Source: Hemicordylus capensis
Taxonomy: Eukaryota; Chordata; Lepidosauria; Squamata; Cordylidae
Reading direction: 5' to 3'
NCBI RefSeq assembly: GCF_027244095.1
Contig: NC_069658.1
Span: forward strand, 422,742,687-422,806,686
DNA length: 64,000 nt
Below the pieces are notes generated by a model. The model saw only the letters and a program-made list of their open reading frames with translations, was not told the DNA's origin and ran no database searches. How positions within the stretch are numbered: position 1 is the first letter of the stretch; every line of letters begins with the position of its first letter. Both the position numbers and the translations under genes were made by a program. Of the stretch, positions 53,101 through 63,425 are shown one piece after another.

Positions 53101-54704
53101 TTAAATAAGTGAATTTCTATTAAGGCTCACTAGCTACAACCATATTTGCTTTCAAATACACAAAAAGCAGCATCATGTAACACAAGCATGTGGTGACAAT
53201 TCTGGTCACATCTTAAAAAGGACATTGTTGAACTGGAGAAGGTACAGAAGAGGGCAACCAAGATGATCAGGGGCCTAGAGCACCTTTCTTATGAGGCAAG
53301 ACTACAACACCTGGGGCTTTTTAGTTTAGAAAAAAGACGACTGCGGGGAGACATGATAGAGGTCTATAAAATCATGCATGGTGTGGAGAAAGTGGAGAGA
53401 GAGAAATTCTTTTCCCTCTCACACAACACTAGAACCAGGGGTCACTCCATGAAATTGATTGCCAGGAGGTCTAGGACCAACAAACGGAAGTACTTTTTCA
53501 CACAACACGTGATCCACTTGTGGAACTCTCTGCCACAGGATGTGGTGATAGCCAACAACCTGGATGGCTTTAAGAGGAGTTTGGATGACTTCATGGAAGA
53601 GAGGTCTATCAATGGCTACTAGTTGGAGGGCTGTGGGCCACCTCCAGCCTCAAAGGCAGGATGCCTCTGAGTACCAGTTGCAGGGGAGTAATGGCAAGTG
53701 AGAGGGCATGCCCTCAACTCCTGTCTGTGGCTTCCAGCGGCATCTGGTGGGCCACTGTGCGAAACAGGATGCTGGACTAGATGGGCCTTGGGCCTGATCC
53801 AGCAGGGCTGTTCTTATGTTCTTAAGCATCCTGAGGATTAGAATTTGATGCAAGAGCTCCTCCACAACAGAAGAGTGCATGTGTATATTTTATACTTGGA
53901 AGGAGTATTGGAATACAAAAAATAAAATAAGAGCCAATTCGTAGAAAACCACAACCACGCTAGATAAGGGGAAGAAGTCAGCAAATTGGGTAACATATGG
54001 ATACTTCAAAGTGAGTACTTACTCTGCACTACTACCTGGTTGCTTGGCACAAGTATCTGCTGACCATCTGAAGTCTGTACATACTGTAATAATGGAGTCC
54101 CACCAGCATTTGTAAATGTCTGCAAACCCTGCACATTCTCTGCACCTGGACTGCTCAGCTGCAATGGTCCATTTGGGGCAATGGCAACTTTGAGACAAGA
54201 AAAAATGAAAGAGGGAAGACAGTGATCACTACAGAGCACCACAGCTAATATTTCCTTCCTTTTGTGCAGCTTCCACAGAAACCCTCCACTAAATACGTTC
54301 ATTTATCTATGAGCATTCTACTTCATTTTGCATCCATCACCTTCAGCAGCAAAACAAGATGGAGAACAAGGTTTTCTTCCTTTTGCCTGTACTGGCTTGT
54401 TGAACTGCATATTCTTATTTAAGAACAATCTAGTAATAGATGAACAGAGGAATAATTCCTAGAAAAATGAAACCATTATTTCAGAAGAGATCTTTACATA
54501 TAATTATGTTGACACTAACACTAAATTTAGCTTTAAATCTAATAGCAACAAATCCATAATAATTAATACATACTATATTGTCCAGAGCTGGTTTGGTAAA
54601 CAGGTGTATGAACAGACATTGATGTGATGGTAGAGACCCCAGGATTTGCTTCATCTCCTTTCCTATCTTGTGTGTCTTCAGAAGAAAGGTCATTCAAGAT
54701 TTTT
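46999..54704 (-). CDS. ATF1: ATF1 (CREB-family bZIP transcription factor), C-terminal four coding exons
   Basis: Exons on the minus strand are 54704-54574, 54187-54023, 52628-52469 and 47143-46999. All splice sites and phases agree, giving 199 full residues to the stop. In order they carry the rest of the kinase-inducible domain (KILNDLSSEDTQDRKGD), the glutamine-rich activation region (LQYVQTSDGQQILVPSNQVV), a Ser/Thr-rich linker (PQTVVMTTPVSLTSQ), and the basic region plus leucine zipper (KREIRLMKNR, then REAARECRRKKKEYVKCLEN and LKTLKDLYCHKNV). LKTLKDLY favours ATF1 over CREB1 and CREM, which have LKALKDLY; the KGDEANPGVS segment also fits ATF1. ATF1 binds cAMP-response elements in the nucleus as a homodimer or CREB heterodimer. 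The first ~65 residues, including the phosphorylated RRPSYR motif, are not found and are expected beyond 64000. It is about 7 residues shorter than human in the Q-rich exon. It converges with TMPRSS12. Confidence 0.93.
47225..47515 (+). repeat. non-LTR LINE 3' end
   Basis: Encodes a degraded reverse-transcriptase C-terminus (ETTAHVLLYCDYYRDIKRQL ... FPGRGDDFYLNYLL). It ends 'tggtctacgaccgaaataaag(ttac)n'. I recognise this tail type from two other places here (9871, 63375) but do not name the clade. Confidence 0.6.
47593..47864 (-). repeat. tRNA-derived squamate SINE with BovB-type tail
   Basis: Minus-strand head CCTAATGGCGCAGCGGGGAA (A-box) and GCCAATTCAAATCCCCACTG (B-box region). The body has 'gcagcaatataggaagatgctgaaaagcatcatctcatactg' and the end 'tgactcaacggcacacttta'. 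It looks nearly full length. Confidence 0.85.
48378..48590 (+). repeat. tRNA-derived squamate SINE
   Basis: CAGTGTGGTGTAGTGGTTAG (A-box) and GAGTTCAAATCCCC (B-box) are followed by 'taactctgggccagtcac', 'ggctccttggagga' and an (ATAA)n tail. Looks full length. Confidence 0.9.
48595..49075 (-). repeat. L2-type LINE fragment
   Basis: Minus-strand coding remnants match L2 (for example the 'LPQKKQVRSLGVLLD' and 'TSKIDYCNALYMGLP' type stretches), head to head with the next entry. Confidence 0.7.
49076..50815 (+). repeat. L2-type LINE, reverse-transcriptase part to 3' end
   Basis: Encodes an L2 reverse transcriptase: KKPALDPSELGNYRPVSNCP, LLILLDLSAAFSTINHGILL, then GCYQYADEN where active copies have YADD. 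It continues to the C-terminal 'VAPGLWNMLSNEIRAFPSLD' type region and the GGGGCGGTATAAAAATG tail. Frameshifts and stops show it is dead; it is 5' truncated. Confidence 0.85.
50816..52468. other. ATF1 intron, nothing recognised
   Basis: Unique-looking intron sequence. No exon or repeat family is supported. Confidence 0.45.
52469..52628 (-). CDS. ATF1: ATF1 exon: linker and start of basic region
   Basis: The acceptor is CTCAACAG|CTGCATC and the donor AAACAG|GTATTT. It encodes ASGDMQTYQIR through KREIRLMKN. Confidence 0.93.
53193..53825 (+). repeat. CR1/L3-clade LINE 3' part
   Basis: Encodes MIRGLEHLSYEARLQHLGLF, the RRLRGDMIEVYKIMHGVEKV stretch and LWNSLPQDVVIANNLDGFKR to a stop after RSINGY. 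The 3' UTR ends 'ctggactagatgggccttgggcctgatccagcagggctgttcttatgttctta'. The reading frame is open over about 119 codons, so this is the best preserved copy here. Confidence 0.88.
54023..54187 (-). CDS. ATF1: ATF1 exon: glutamine-rich activation region
   Basis: The acceptor is CTCAAAG|TTGCC and the donor GCAGA|GTAAGT. It encodes IAIAPNGPLQLSSPG through VPSNQVVVQ. Confidence 0.92.
54574..54704 (-). CDS. ATF1: ATF1 exon: kinase-inducible domain, second half
   Basis: The acceptor is ATTCCTACAG|AAAAATC and the donor CAATATA|GTATGT. The first base completes the Arg codon of the RRPSYR site encoded upstream. The exon ends at SSGQY. Confidence 0.92.
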
Positions 54705-54941
54705 CTGTAGGAATAATGTTCTATATACATTATTGTTCTATGAACATAAAATGCAAAATTTCAGAAACATTTTAAAGAAAAATACCCAATTATCTCACAA
54801 AAGGAAGCATGATTATTGCTGCAATATAGAAGTTTTTATTCTCAAACTGAGGACAGAATCTGAATTATGCTTGGATCTAATAAAGAACCCTCATGAAAAA
54901 TCATGTGCAGAGAATCTTGGCAATTATATCTATACCTGGCC

Positions 54942-54966
54942 CATGTATGTATGTATGTATGTATAT
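54942..54966. repeat. (TATG)n microsatellite
   Basis: About six GTAT units. Confidence 0.9.
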
Positions 54967-55069
54967 CGGGTGCATTAAACTAAACATGTTTAGTTTCTGT
55001 AGATGTGCCCATTCTGTGGCATTAATTCTTCAGCTGCCATTTTCCAAGATGGCCGACAAGAATATGGAT

Positions 55070-55640
55070 ATTTGTTATTTATTTATTTAGCATGTTATAC
55101 TGTCCCTTATGTTAGTCTCTGAGCGGTTCACAATTTAAAAAAAATTAAAACAATTTAAAATACAGATAAAAACTCTAAAACTTGAAACATTAAAACTACA
55201 AAAGAAAAGCCTGACTAAATAGGTATGTTTTCAGATCCATCTTAAAAACATCCAGAGAAGGGGAAGCTCTAATTTCACTAAGAAATAAGTCCTTAGAAAA
55301 GATCCGGTTTTGAGTCACCACCAACTGAGTCAGTGGTGACTGCAACTGGATCTCCCCAGATGATCTTAATAGGTGGTGGGGTTCATGAAAAAGAATGTGT
55401 TCTCTTAAATACTTTGGACCCAAGCCATTCAGGGCTTTATAGGTAATAACCAGCACTTTGTATTTCGCCTGGAAACTTATTGGCAGCCAGTGTAGTTCTT
55501 TTTAAACTGGGGTAAAATGATCTCTTTGGGTAACCCCGGAAACCAACCTGGCTGCTGCATTCTGTACCAGTGGCAGTTTGCAGACTACGTCCAAAGGCAG
55601 CCCAACGTAGAACACATCGAGTAGTCACGTCTGGATGTTA
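55070..55640 (-). repeat. L2-type LINE 3' end
   Basis: The minus strand encodes MLVITYKALNGLGPKYLREH and the degraded 'FSKDLFLSEIRASPSLDVFK' C-terminus. The tail is AACCGCTCAGAGAC. Confidence 0.8.
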
Positions 55641-55769
55641 CAATACTTGGACATGCAATAATTCATGAACAAATGCATGTACAAAGCTCAATTTAGGCTT
55701 TTTTACCCCAAGAAAAGTATAAGAACAATTAACTAGCCATTATTAAGACAGGTTGCTCACCTGTAACTG

Positions 55770-55930
55770 ATGATCTGGTAATGATCCGTTGATATCCATT
55801 AGAGTGGGTTCTGTGCCTGCGCGGAAGTCTCTCAGTATCGAGTTCTACAGCTCCTCTTCAACGCCTGCACCCCGCCCCATGTGACCACGTGGCTATTTAA
55901 GGCGGGAGGAAGCACAGGCACCTCAGTTCC
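55770..55930. repeat. DIRS copy C inverted terminal repeat, left
   Basis: Pairs inversely with 60265-60400. It contains a TATA-like GGCTATTTAAGGCG at about 55891-55904. Confidence 0.85.
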
Positions 55931-56016
55931 TTGGAGACCGCGAAGCAGTCAGGTAAGCAGGTAAGTTCTACTATGTAAGTCAGGTACTACTGCGGAGGGG
56001 AGGTTCGGGAGGGTCT

Positions 56017-56108
56017 AATGGATATCAACGGATCACTACCAGATCATCAGTTACAGGTGAGCAACCTGTCTATCTGGTTCGTGATCCGTTGAAACCATTA
56101 GAGTGGGT
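56017..56108. repeat. DIRS internal complementary region, copy C
   Basis: The first part (GGATATCAACGGATCACTAC to AGGTGAGCAACC) is the inverse of the outer left end at 55751-55800. The second part (CTGGTTCGTGATCCGTTGAA) is the inverse of the outer right end at 60381-60415. Such a region is the known template for completing DIRS ends. Confidence 0.88.
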
Positions 56109-59100
56109 GACTAGTTAGCTCCGCAAGGAGGAGGGAGCAGCAGTGTTATTGCAACACCCGTTTTAGGACTGCCCTTCCAAAATTCGCCTCCGCAGCAGAC
56201 CGTAAGTCTATGGCGTAGTGCTTTACGAATGGCTGTTCAGATGACCACGTAGCAGCCTTGCAAATATCTTGAAAGGATATGCCGGCCAGGTTAGCAGCGG
56301 ATGTGCCATATGCCCTAGTGGAATGTGCCTTGATGGTCTTCGGGGGCGGCATGTTCTGTAGAGTGTACGCGAGGCGAATAGTCTCTACTAGCCAGTGTGA
56401 CAGACGTTGTCTAGACAATACTTGCCCCTTGTTCTTCCCTTTATAGGAGATGAACAGCCTTTTTGACAACTGGAAAGGTTTAGTCCTAGAAAGGTAGTAA
56501 AGAAGTGCTCTGCGAACATCCAAAGAATGCAGAGCCTTTTCCAGTGGTGTGGTTGGAGATTTGAAGAAAGTGGGCAGTACAACATCCTGGTTGATGTGGA
56601 AGTCTGACATAATCTTAGGTAAGAAAGAGATATCAGGCCGCAGGAGCACTTTGTCTGGGTAAAAACGAGCATAGGGGACATCCATTCGGAGAGCTGTAAG
56701 CTCGCTCACCCTGCGTGCCATGGTGATTGCCACTAGGAAGGCAGTCTTCAACGACGCCAGTTTCATGGACGTAGAATGCCTGGGTTCGAATGGGGGCTCA
56801 GTGAGAGCGGAGAGGACCAGAGAGATACTCCACTGTTCGAGTGGTTTGCGGACAGGGGGGTATAAGTTGGCTAGGCCCTTCAAGAAACTCTTGCAGGAGG
56901 GATGGGAGAATACTGTCTTGCCATCCCATCCTGGATGTCTGGACGATAAAGCCGCCAGGTGAACTCTGATAGATACATTCGAGAGTTTCGCCTTTTTTAG
57001 AGAAGTCATATAAAGTAAGAGTTCTTGGACTGTGGCTTCTTTAGGGCGAAAAACATGACGGGAAGCGTAGATGGTGAACCTCTTCCATTTACTCGCATAA
57101 TTGCGCCTCGTAGATGGTTTGCGCTGGTTTAGCATGATCCGTTTCAGGAGCCGACTCTCCAGGCTGTTAGTTGTAAGGTTTGCACCATTGGGTGTAACAG
57201 ATGGCCATTCTCCTGAATCAGGAGGTCCAGCTGGTCGGGAAGTCTCCGAAAGGTGTTCAAGGTCAGTCTGAGTAAATGTGGAAACCATGCTTGGCACGGC
57301 CACCACGGGGTGATCAGGATGCACTTCACATGGCCCATCAGTAAGTGAGCTACAACTCTGCCCACAAGTGGTAGAGGGGGGAACATATAGCTCCAAATGT
57401 CCGACCAGTCCAGTTGGAAGGCGTCCCCCAAGGACCGAGGGTCGTGACCCGCCCTCAAGCAGAATAGTTTGCATTTTGTGTTGTGTCGCGTAGCAAATAA
57501 GTCTGTCTCCGGCCGTCCCCAAAGACAGAATATCTGATTCAGGTAAGTGTCGTTCAGTTCCCACTCGTGTTGAGCTTCCATTGAGAATGAACGGCTGAGG
57601 CCATCCGCTATTATGTTGTCTGTGCCCTTGATGTGGATGGCTAGTGGTGTAATACTGTTCCTGATGCACCAGTGCCAAATTTGCAGGCTGAGGGCACACA
57701 GAGACCTGGAGACTGTACCTCCCTGTCTGTTCAGGTATGCTATCGCTGTCGTGTTGTCTAGCTGTAGCTGAACAACTCTGCCGCGTTGCATTGGCAGAAA
57801 GGCCTTCATTGGCAGAAAGGCCTTCATAGGAAGACCACCAACAGTTCTAGAAAGTTTATATGCAGTTGACTTTGTGCGCGTGTCCAGAGGCCTTGAGTCG
57901 ATGTGGCATTGCAATGGCCCGCCTTCAGGGAAGCATCTGTCATTACCCAAATCGATGGAGGTTGAGACTGGGAAGGATCTCCCCTGAGTAAATTGGACTT
58001 CTGAGCCCATCAGGACAGCGTGCGTAAGAACGTGCTGGGAACCAGAAGATTTTGCAGTGGGCTGTCTCTCATTAGGTTGAAGGAAGAGAGGAACCACATT
58101 TGCAACTTCCTCATTTTTAGACGGGTGTAACGTACTGTCGTTTGGCAAGAGGCCATTAAGCCCAACAGGCGTTGTATTTGACGGGCTGGCTGTGAAGGGC
58201 GGGCCTGAAAATCGTTTATCAGAGATGCAATGGTCTGGAAATGGTCCTCTGGGCGTTTGGACATAGGAGTAGATGTATGAGGAACTTGCCAAGCGCACTG
58301 TGCCGCATTTGATATTATGGGCAGAAGTGGCAAAGCGACTGGCTGAGAGTATTGAGATCGCCGCATGAAATTAGAGACTGGATCATCTATGGTCTTTAGT
58401 TGAGAAGAGAGATCCAGACCTAAAGCTGATGCCATCTGCTTAACATGCAAGTGGTATGCCTTAAGCTCTTCAGTTGGTGACACATGGGCTGGCGTGGCCA
58501 CATCCGGGGAAGGATCAGCCTCTAGTGTCTCAGCATCCGATTCTAAATCGGAGGAGCCATGATGACTATCCCGTGATTCGCCGTCGGAATGAGTCGGACT
58601 AGTCGGTGGGCCCCCTGGCGAAGTCAGGCGAGGAGAAGGCGGTGTTGTAAAAACTTCAGTTTGCACTGCCGAGTTGGTAGACGGCTGTATTCTGGTTTGA
58701 GAGCCCTTATTAATGACGGTAGTGTGAGGTGTCTGAGTTGAAATTGTTTTAAATACCTTTGCCGGTAAGGCCTGGGTATCTCCCGCTGCCAGTGGGTGTA
58801 CTGGAATCTGAGTAGTCTCTGGCTCAGGCCGATGCAATGCCCGGTCGTCAGAGTGGACGGTCGAATTTACGGGTCTCCACACCCTATCCTCCTGGTAATC
58901 ATATGCAAATCCTGGCGAGGCCGCACCTGGTAAAGCTGTTTCTGTCAATGGGGACACGGCATGGGTGAATCCGCAAGTGTGCCAAGGTGTAGAATTGGCA
59001 AGTTGTGTAGACGTTAGAAGCCCAGGAACTGGGGTCGAAGGAGTACCCACGCCATCATCCGAGTGTGAAAACCCATGGAAAGTCGAGGGGGTAGCTGACG

Positions 59101-60264
59101 TGGAATCGAGCATTTTCAGAAGGGGATCTAGTGGGGCAGGCTCCCCTTCGGAGAGATCATCTTCTTCTATAGAGATGGTCATCGGGACTCGGAATCGAGG
59201 AGTAACTGTGGTCATAATAGCGGGAGTATTCAACATCGACTGACGGTCACCGTCTCTGGACGTCGATGGGGAATGGATCGGAGACATCGCTGGTGCCAGA
59301 TCTCGAGCTGCTGGAATTTTCGGTATCGATGTCGACGGGGTCTTTTCCGCTGACTCTATCGATATCGATGGTGTTCTCGGCGTTGAGGGTGAAACTTCTT
59401 TTGGTATCGATGCCGATGTTCCAACTGGTCCCGATACCGATGTCGACGGAGCGGTAGTGTTCGGTATTGACGATGAGATCGACGCTTGCAGCGTCGATGT
59501 CGAAGCGGTATGCTTTGATTTTGACAAGAAGATGACGGTTGTGATGTTGAAGGTCGTGTCAGAGCCGATTTCTTCGACGTCGAAAGAGCATCTAGCTTCT
59601 GAGCTGAGCCCGGTGACAGTGTCGAGCTGGAGGTCAACAATCTTTTGGCGCGTTTTTCGGCGGACACCATTTTGTCACCTGGCCTTTTTAAGGACTTAGG
59701 GGTTTTACTGGTAGGCGGAGAGGTTTTAGACTGGGCCAAACCCAGGGCCCTCAAGCCTTGTGGAGATTTCGCCGATGTAGAGGGAGCAGATAACGCGTCG
59801 TCATATAGAGCCGCTCTTAAATGCAGTTCTCTATTCCTCCTGGTTTGTTTAGAGAACGACAGGCAGATTTTGCAGGACGAGGTTAGATGGGCCTCCCCCA
59901 AACAAATGAGGCACAGATTATGGCCATCTTGAGACGGCAACTTAGCGTTACACTTAGTGCAGCGCTTAAACGTCTTTTTTCCCTTAGGGGTGTCCATCGT
60001 ACTCACTCCTTTCACCAGACCGCGTCAAATAGCCCTAAAATCCGTCCCTTCTTTCGTCGTCTTGAAAACAGTATGCAACAGAGGATCCAACAAAACAGTC
60101 TGAGGTCAATCCAATAATTTAAACAATGCCAAGTCCGAAGTCAAAAGAATAGTCAGAAAGCGGTCCGAGGTCAAAAACAGTAGAACTAACACGCAATAGC
60201 AAGGAACCGACACTAAGGAGCCGCAGAAATCACGAGTGATCCCTACGGCGGTTGAAAAGGAAAT

Positions 60265-60415
60265 GAGGTGCCTGTGCTTCCTCCCGCCTTAAATAGCCAC
60301 ATGGTCACGTGGGGCGGGGCGCAGGCGCTGAAGAGGAGCTGTAGAACTCGGTACCGAGAGACTTCCGCGCAGGCACAGAACCCACTCTAATGGTTTCAAC
60401 GGATCACGAACCAGA
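60265..60415. repeat. DIRS copy C inverted terminal repeat, right
   Basis: Inverse of the left repeat, including CGCCTTAAATAGCCAC and CCGCGCAGGCACAGAACCCA. Confidence 0.85.
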
Positions 60416-60417
60416 TC

Positions 60418-60640
60418 TAGCAGTATGGCTTAGTGGATAAGATGTCAGGCTAGGAGAAGGATGACCCAGTTTTAAACTCCTGCTCTGCTATGAAGCACAG
60501 CAGCTGCTCTTTGGCCAGTCACCATCTCTTACTCTAACCTACCTCAGCAGGGTTGTTGTGAGAATAAGAGCGGGGACGTGTACGTCATTCTGTGATTCTT
60601 GGAGAAGGGGTGGGATAAAAATATAAATATTTAATACCCA
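60418..60640 (+). repeat. tRNA-derived SINE
   Basis: Head AGTATGGCTTAGTGGATAAG, then 'gccagtcaccatctcttactctaacctacctcagcagggttgttgtgag' and GGTGGGATAAAAATATAAAT. A diverged relative of the SINE at 48378. Confidence 0.75.
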
Positions 60641-60889
60641 CTGAAATCTGAAAAATTCAACACAGTGTGCATTTTGGACTCATAAAAGGAAGTAAACGTT
60701 TTAACTTGGGTTTGTTATTTAAAGTGCGTTGTGGAAGAGTTTTTCACAGTCGCATAAAGAACAGCAAATCACTAAGAACCTCTTATATTGTGCAGCATGT
60801 TTTGCCCCTGCACATGGTCACCAATTGGTACATGCATATGGCATAAATAAACAAACAAAAGATAGCACTTAGATGATTGTGCTGTGTGA

Positions 60890-61500
60890 AAAGTTACTTC
60901 CTTTTCTCGGTCCTAAGTTTCCTGGCCATCAGTTTCATGGGATGACCCCTGGTTCTAGTGCTGTGAGAGGGGAAAATTTTTTCTCTTTTGTCTACTCTCT
61001 CTACTCCATGCATAATTTTATACACCTCTATCATGTCTCCTTGTCGTTGCCTCTTTTCCAGACTAAAAAGCCTCAGATACTGCAGCCTTGCCTCATAAGA
61101 AAGGTGCTCGAGGCCCCTGATCACCGATTGCCCTCTTCTACACCTTTCCCTGTTCTAAAATGTCCTCCTTAAGATACGGTGACCAGAACTGAATGCAGTA
61201 CTCCAAAAGTGGCCACACCATAGTTTTGTATAAGGGCATTAACGATATTAGCAGTTTTACTTTGGATCCCCTTCCTAATGATCCATAGCACTGAATTTCC
61301 TTTTTCACAGCTCCTGCACACTGAGTCGACACTTTCAATGAGCTGTCCACCACAACCCCAAGATCTCTCTCCTGATCAGTCACTGAAAGCTCAGACCCCG
61401 GCAGTGTATATGTTGTTGGGGTTTTTTTTTGCCCCAATATGTATCACTTTATACTTGCCTTACACTGAACCACATTTGCCATTTTGTCGCCCACTTCCCC
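60890..61500 (-). repeat. CR1/L3-clade LINE
   Basis: The minus strand encodes GSELSVTDQERDLGVVVDSS, MVWPLLEYCIQFWSPYLKED and MIRGLEHLSYEARLQYLRLF across two frames, so it is decayed. Confidence 0.85.
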
Positions 61501-62099
61501 AGTTTGTAAAGAATCTTTTGGAGCTCCACACAGTCTGTTGTGGATTTCACTACCCTAAATTGTTTAGTTTTATCTGCAAATGTGGAAACAAATTTGGCCA
61601 CTTTTTGAAGGCCTCAGCCCATCATAAGTGTCCATACTCATACCAGATACTGCTCAACATTGTCAATGTCTTTTCCTGATAAGGCATGTGTCTCTCCAAA
61701 TGCTACCAGGAAGCTTTCAGGCTGTGGAATCAGTGTTGTGTGCTGGATACCAATCTTACTCAAAGCATTATTTCCAGTAAAAATGTGAGTGTTTACCCAA
61801 ACACTGCCAAGTTCAGATCCAAGCTTGATCAGAAAGTTATGCAAAGGGATGAAGTAGTTAAAAAAAAAATCAGTTCTAAACTGCAGTCATAGCTCTGTTA
61901 GATCTTTGATGTTAAGCTGTAATGTACCTTGGCAGCGGTGCAACTACAGCTGTTAAGGAAGTACTACCTTATATTCATATTAAGTGTCTAAAATGAACTT
62001 GTAATGTGTACTAACCTGGAAATTTCAGTCTTCAAAGAGTGAACGGGGATAGGGGAGGGAGTTCTTTTGTTTGCTAACTGAGCAAAGAGGCACCTTTTA

Positions 62100-62300
62100 A
62101 AAGTGGTGAATCTCTTTATTTAGCGGGGGAGAGCAAATGGCCCTATGCATTCTCAGCAAAGCATCCCTCCAGTGACTGTTACTGGTGTCTATCTTATTTA
62201 TCTTTTAAAGATTGTGAGCCCTTTGGGGACAGGGGGCCATTTAATTTATATCTGTGTAAGCCGCTTTGGCTACCTTTGTAATAAATATTCGTAAAATAGT
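62100..62300 (+). repeat. retroposon 3'-end copy
   Basis: GCAAATGGCCCTATGCATTC ... GCATCCCTCCAGTGACTGTT ... GATTGTGAGCCCTTTGGGGA ... AAGCCGCTTTGGCTACC, with an 'aataaat' end. Minus-strand relatives are at 966-1075 and about 7470-7515. Confidence 0.6.
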
Positions 62301-62816
62301 TTTTTACAGACAGACAGCACATCATATTAGGCAGTACCTTGCTGAACTGCCAAGTTCAGATGTGGAAGAATGCACTGACCAGCCTCCTTTAGCTTGCAAC
62401 TGAGTTCTTGAACTTCCAGTTTTGCATTATTTATATGTACGTTTATACAGTGGGGAAACCTCACTATTGCGGACCATACCACTTGCAGTGACTGGGAAAA
62501 GTCCAGAACTTCACAATTTGGACAGGAATTGGTATATCAGGACTGATACATTTTAATTCAACAGTTTTAGTGTGGGATGTTCCACAAAGCCTCTCTGATT
62601 TCTTGACTGAAAGTTGTCAAAGACAATGTGCATCTCATGGGTGAAGTATGGATTGTTAGCTTCTGACCATTGTTGAGTACTGCCTGACCAACATTTTTTT
62701 AAAAGAGCTCATATGTCTTTATATGTCTTTCTAATTTGTGACATGAAACCAGACATAACAGCAGTTTTCAGATGGGACACTGGATCAAATAAGCCATTGG
62801 TAGTATTGACATGTTT

Positions 62817-63106
62817 CTACAGTTACATAGGAAGCTGCCATATACCACTGGTCTATCTAGCTCAGTATTGTCTTCACAGACTGGCAGCAGCTTCTCCAAG
62901 ATTGCAGGCAGGAATAACTCTCAGCCCTATCTTGGAGAAGCCAGGGAGGGAACTTGGAACCTAGATGCTCTTCCCAGAGCAGCTCCATCCCGAGAGGAAT
63001 ATCTTATAGTGCTCACACTTCTAGTCTCCCATTCATATGCAACTAGGGTGGACCCTGCTTAGTTTAGAGGACAAGTCATGCTTACTACCACAAGACCAGC
63101 TCTTCT
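62817..63106 (-). repeat. 5S-rRNA-derived SINE
   Basis: Minus-strand head with AAGCAGGGTCCACCCTAG and GAATGGGAGACTAGAAG. The shared body includes GACTGGCAGCAGCTTCTCC. Confidence 0.82.
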
Positions 63107-63374
63107 TTCAAGTTCTGCAATGAGAATGTTATTTCATTGGTTTTATTGCAGTATCTTCTATGAACAAAGGTTTTGATGACAGCAGATCATGAGCCAAAAT
63201 ATGCTGAAGACTGTCTCTTCTTTCACATGCAATTTCAATAATTTGAAATAGTTTCTGTACCTTACATGGTGTTTCTTCCATTATTACTGGTGTAGTAGAT
63301 GGCAAGTGGCAATCTTTTGAGTAAATGAAATGTGGGAGACTAAAACCTACATATGATGTCTGATAACCTTTCAT

Positions 63375-63425
63375 CTTGTGCTGATCTAAGACTATAATAA
63401 AGATTGATTGACTGATTGATAACCT
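63375..63425 (+). repeat. LINE 3' tail
   Basis: CTAAGACTATAATAAAGATT followed by (GATT)n, as at 9871-9968. Confidence 0.45.

Larger units (their letters stand above)
55751..60415 (-). mobile_element. DIRS-type retroelement fossil, copy C (youngest)
   Basis: Minus-strand DIRS element in an ATF1 intron. The inverted terminal repeats, about 55770-55930 and 60265-60415, differ by eye at only about six of 130 aligned positions, so it is fairly recent. Parts on the minus strand: a gag-like region (about 60015-58300, opening with the cysteine-rich KRCTKCNAKLPSQDGHNLCL), a connection/RNase H region (about 58300-57150, VVQLQLDNTTAIAYLNRQGG, GTDNIIADGLSRSF), and a tyrosine recombinase (about 57200-56146, ARRVSELTALRMD and HSTRAYGTSAANLAG). 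A recognisable reverse-transcriptase palm was not found. It is broken, with only a few breaks. An internal complementary region at 56017-56108 confirms the DIRS type. No target duplication is expected for this mechanism. Confidence 0.9.

Noticed and set aside
61638-62480. Missing 5' exons of ATF1
   Set aside because: Minus-strand islands here do not resemble the ATF1 N-terminus and no RRPSYR-type motif was found; they fit the transposon-like family better.
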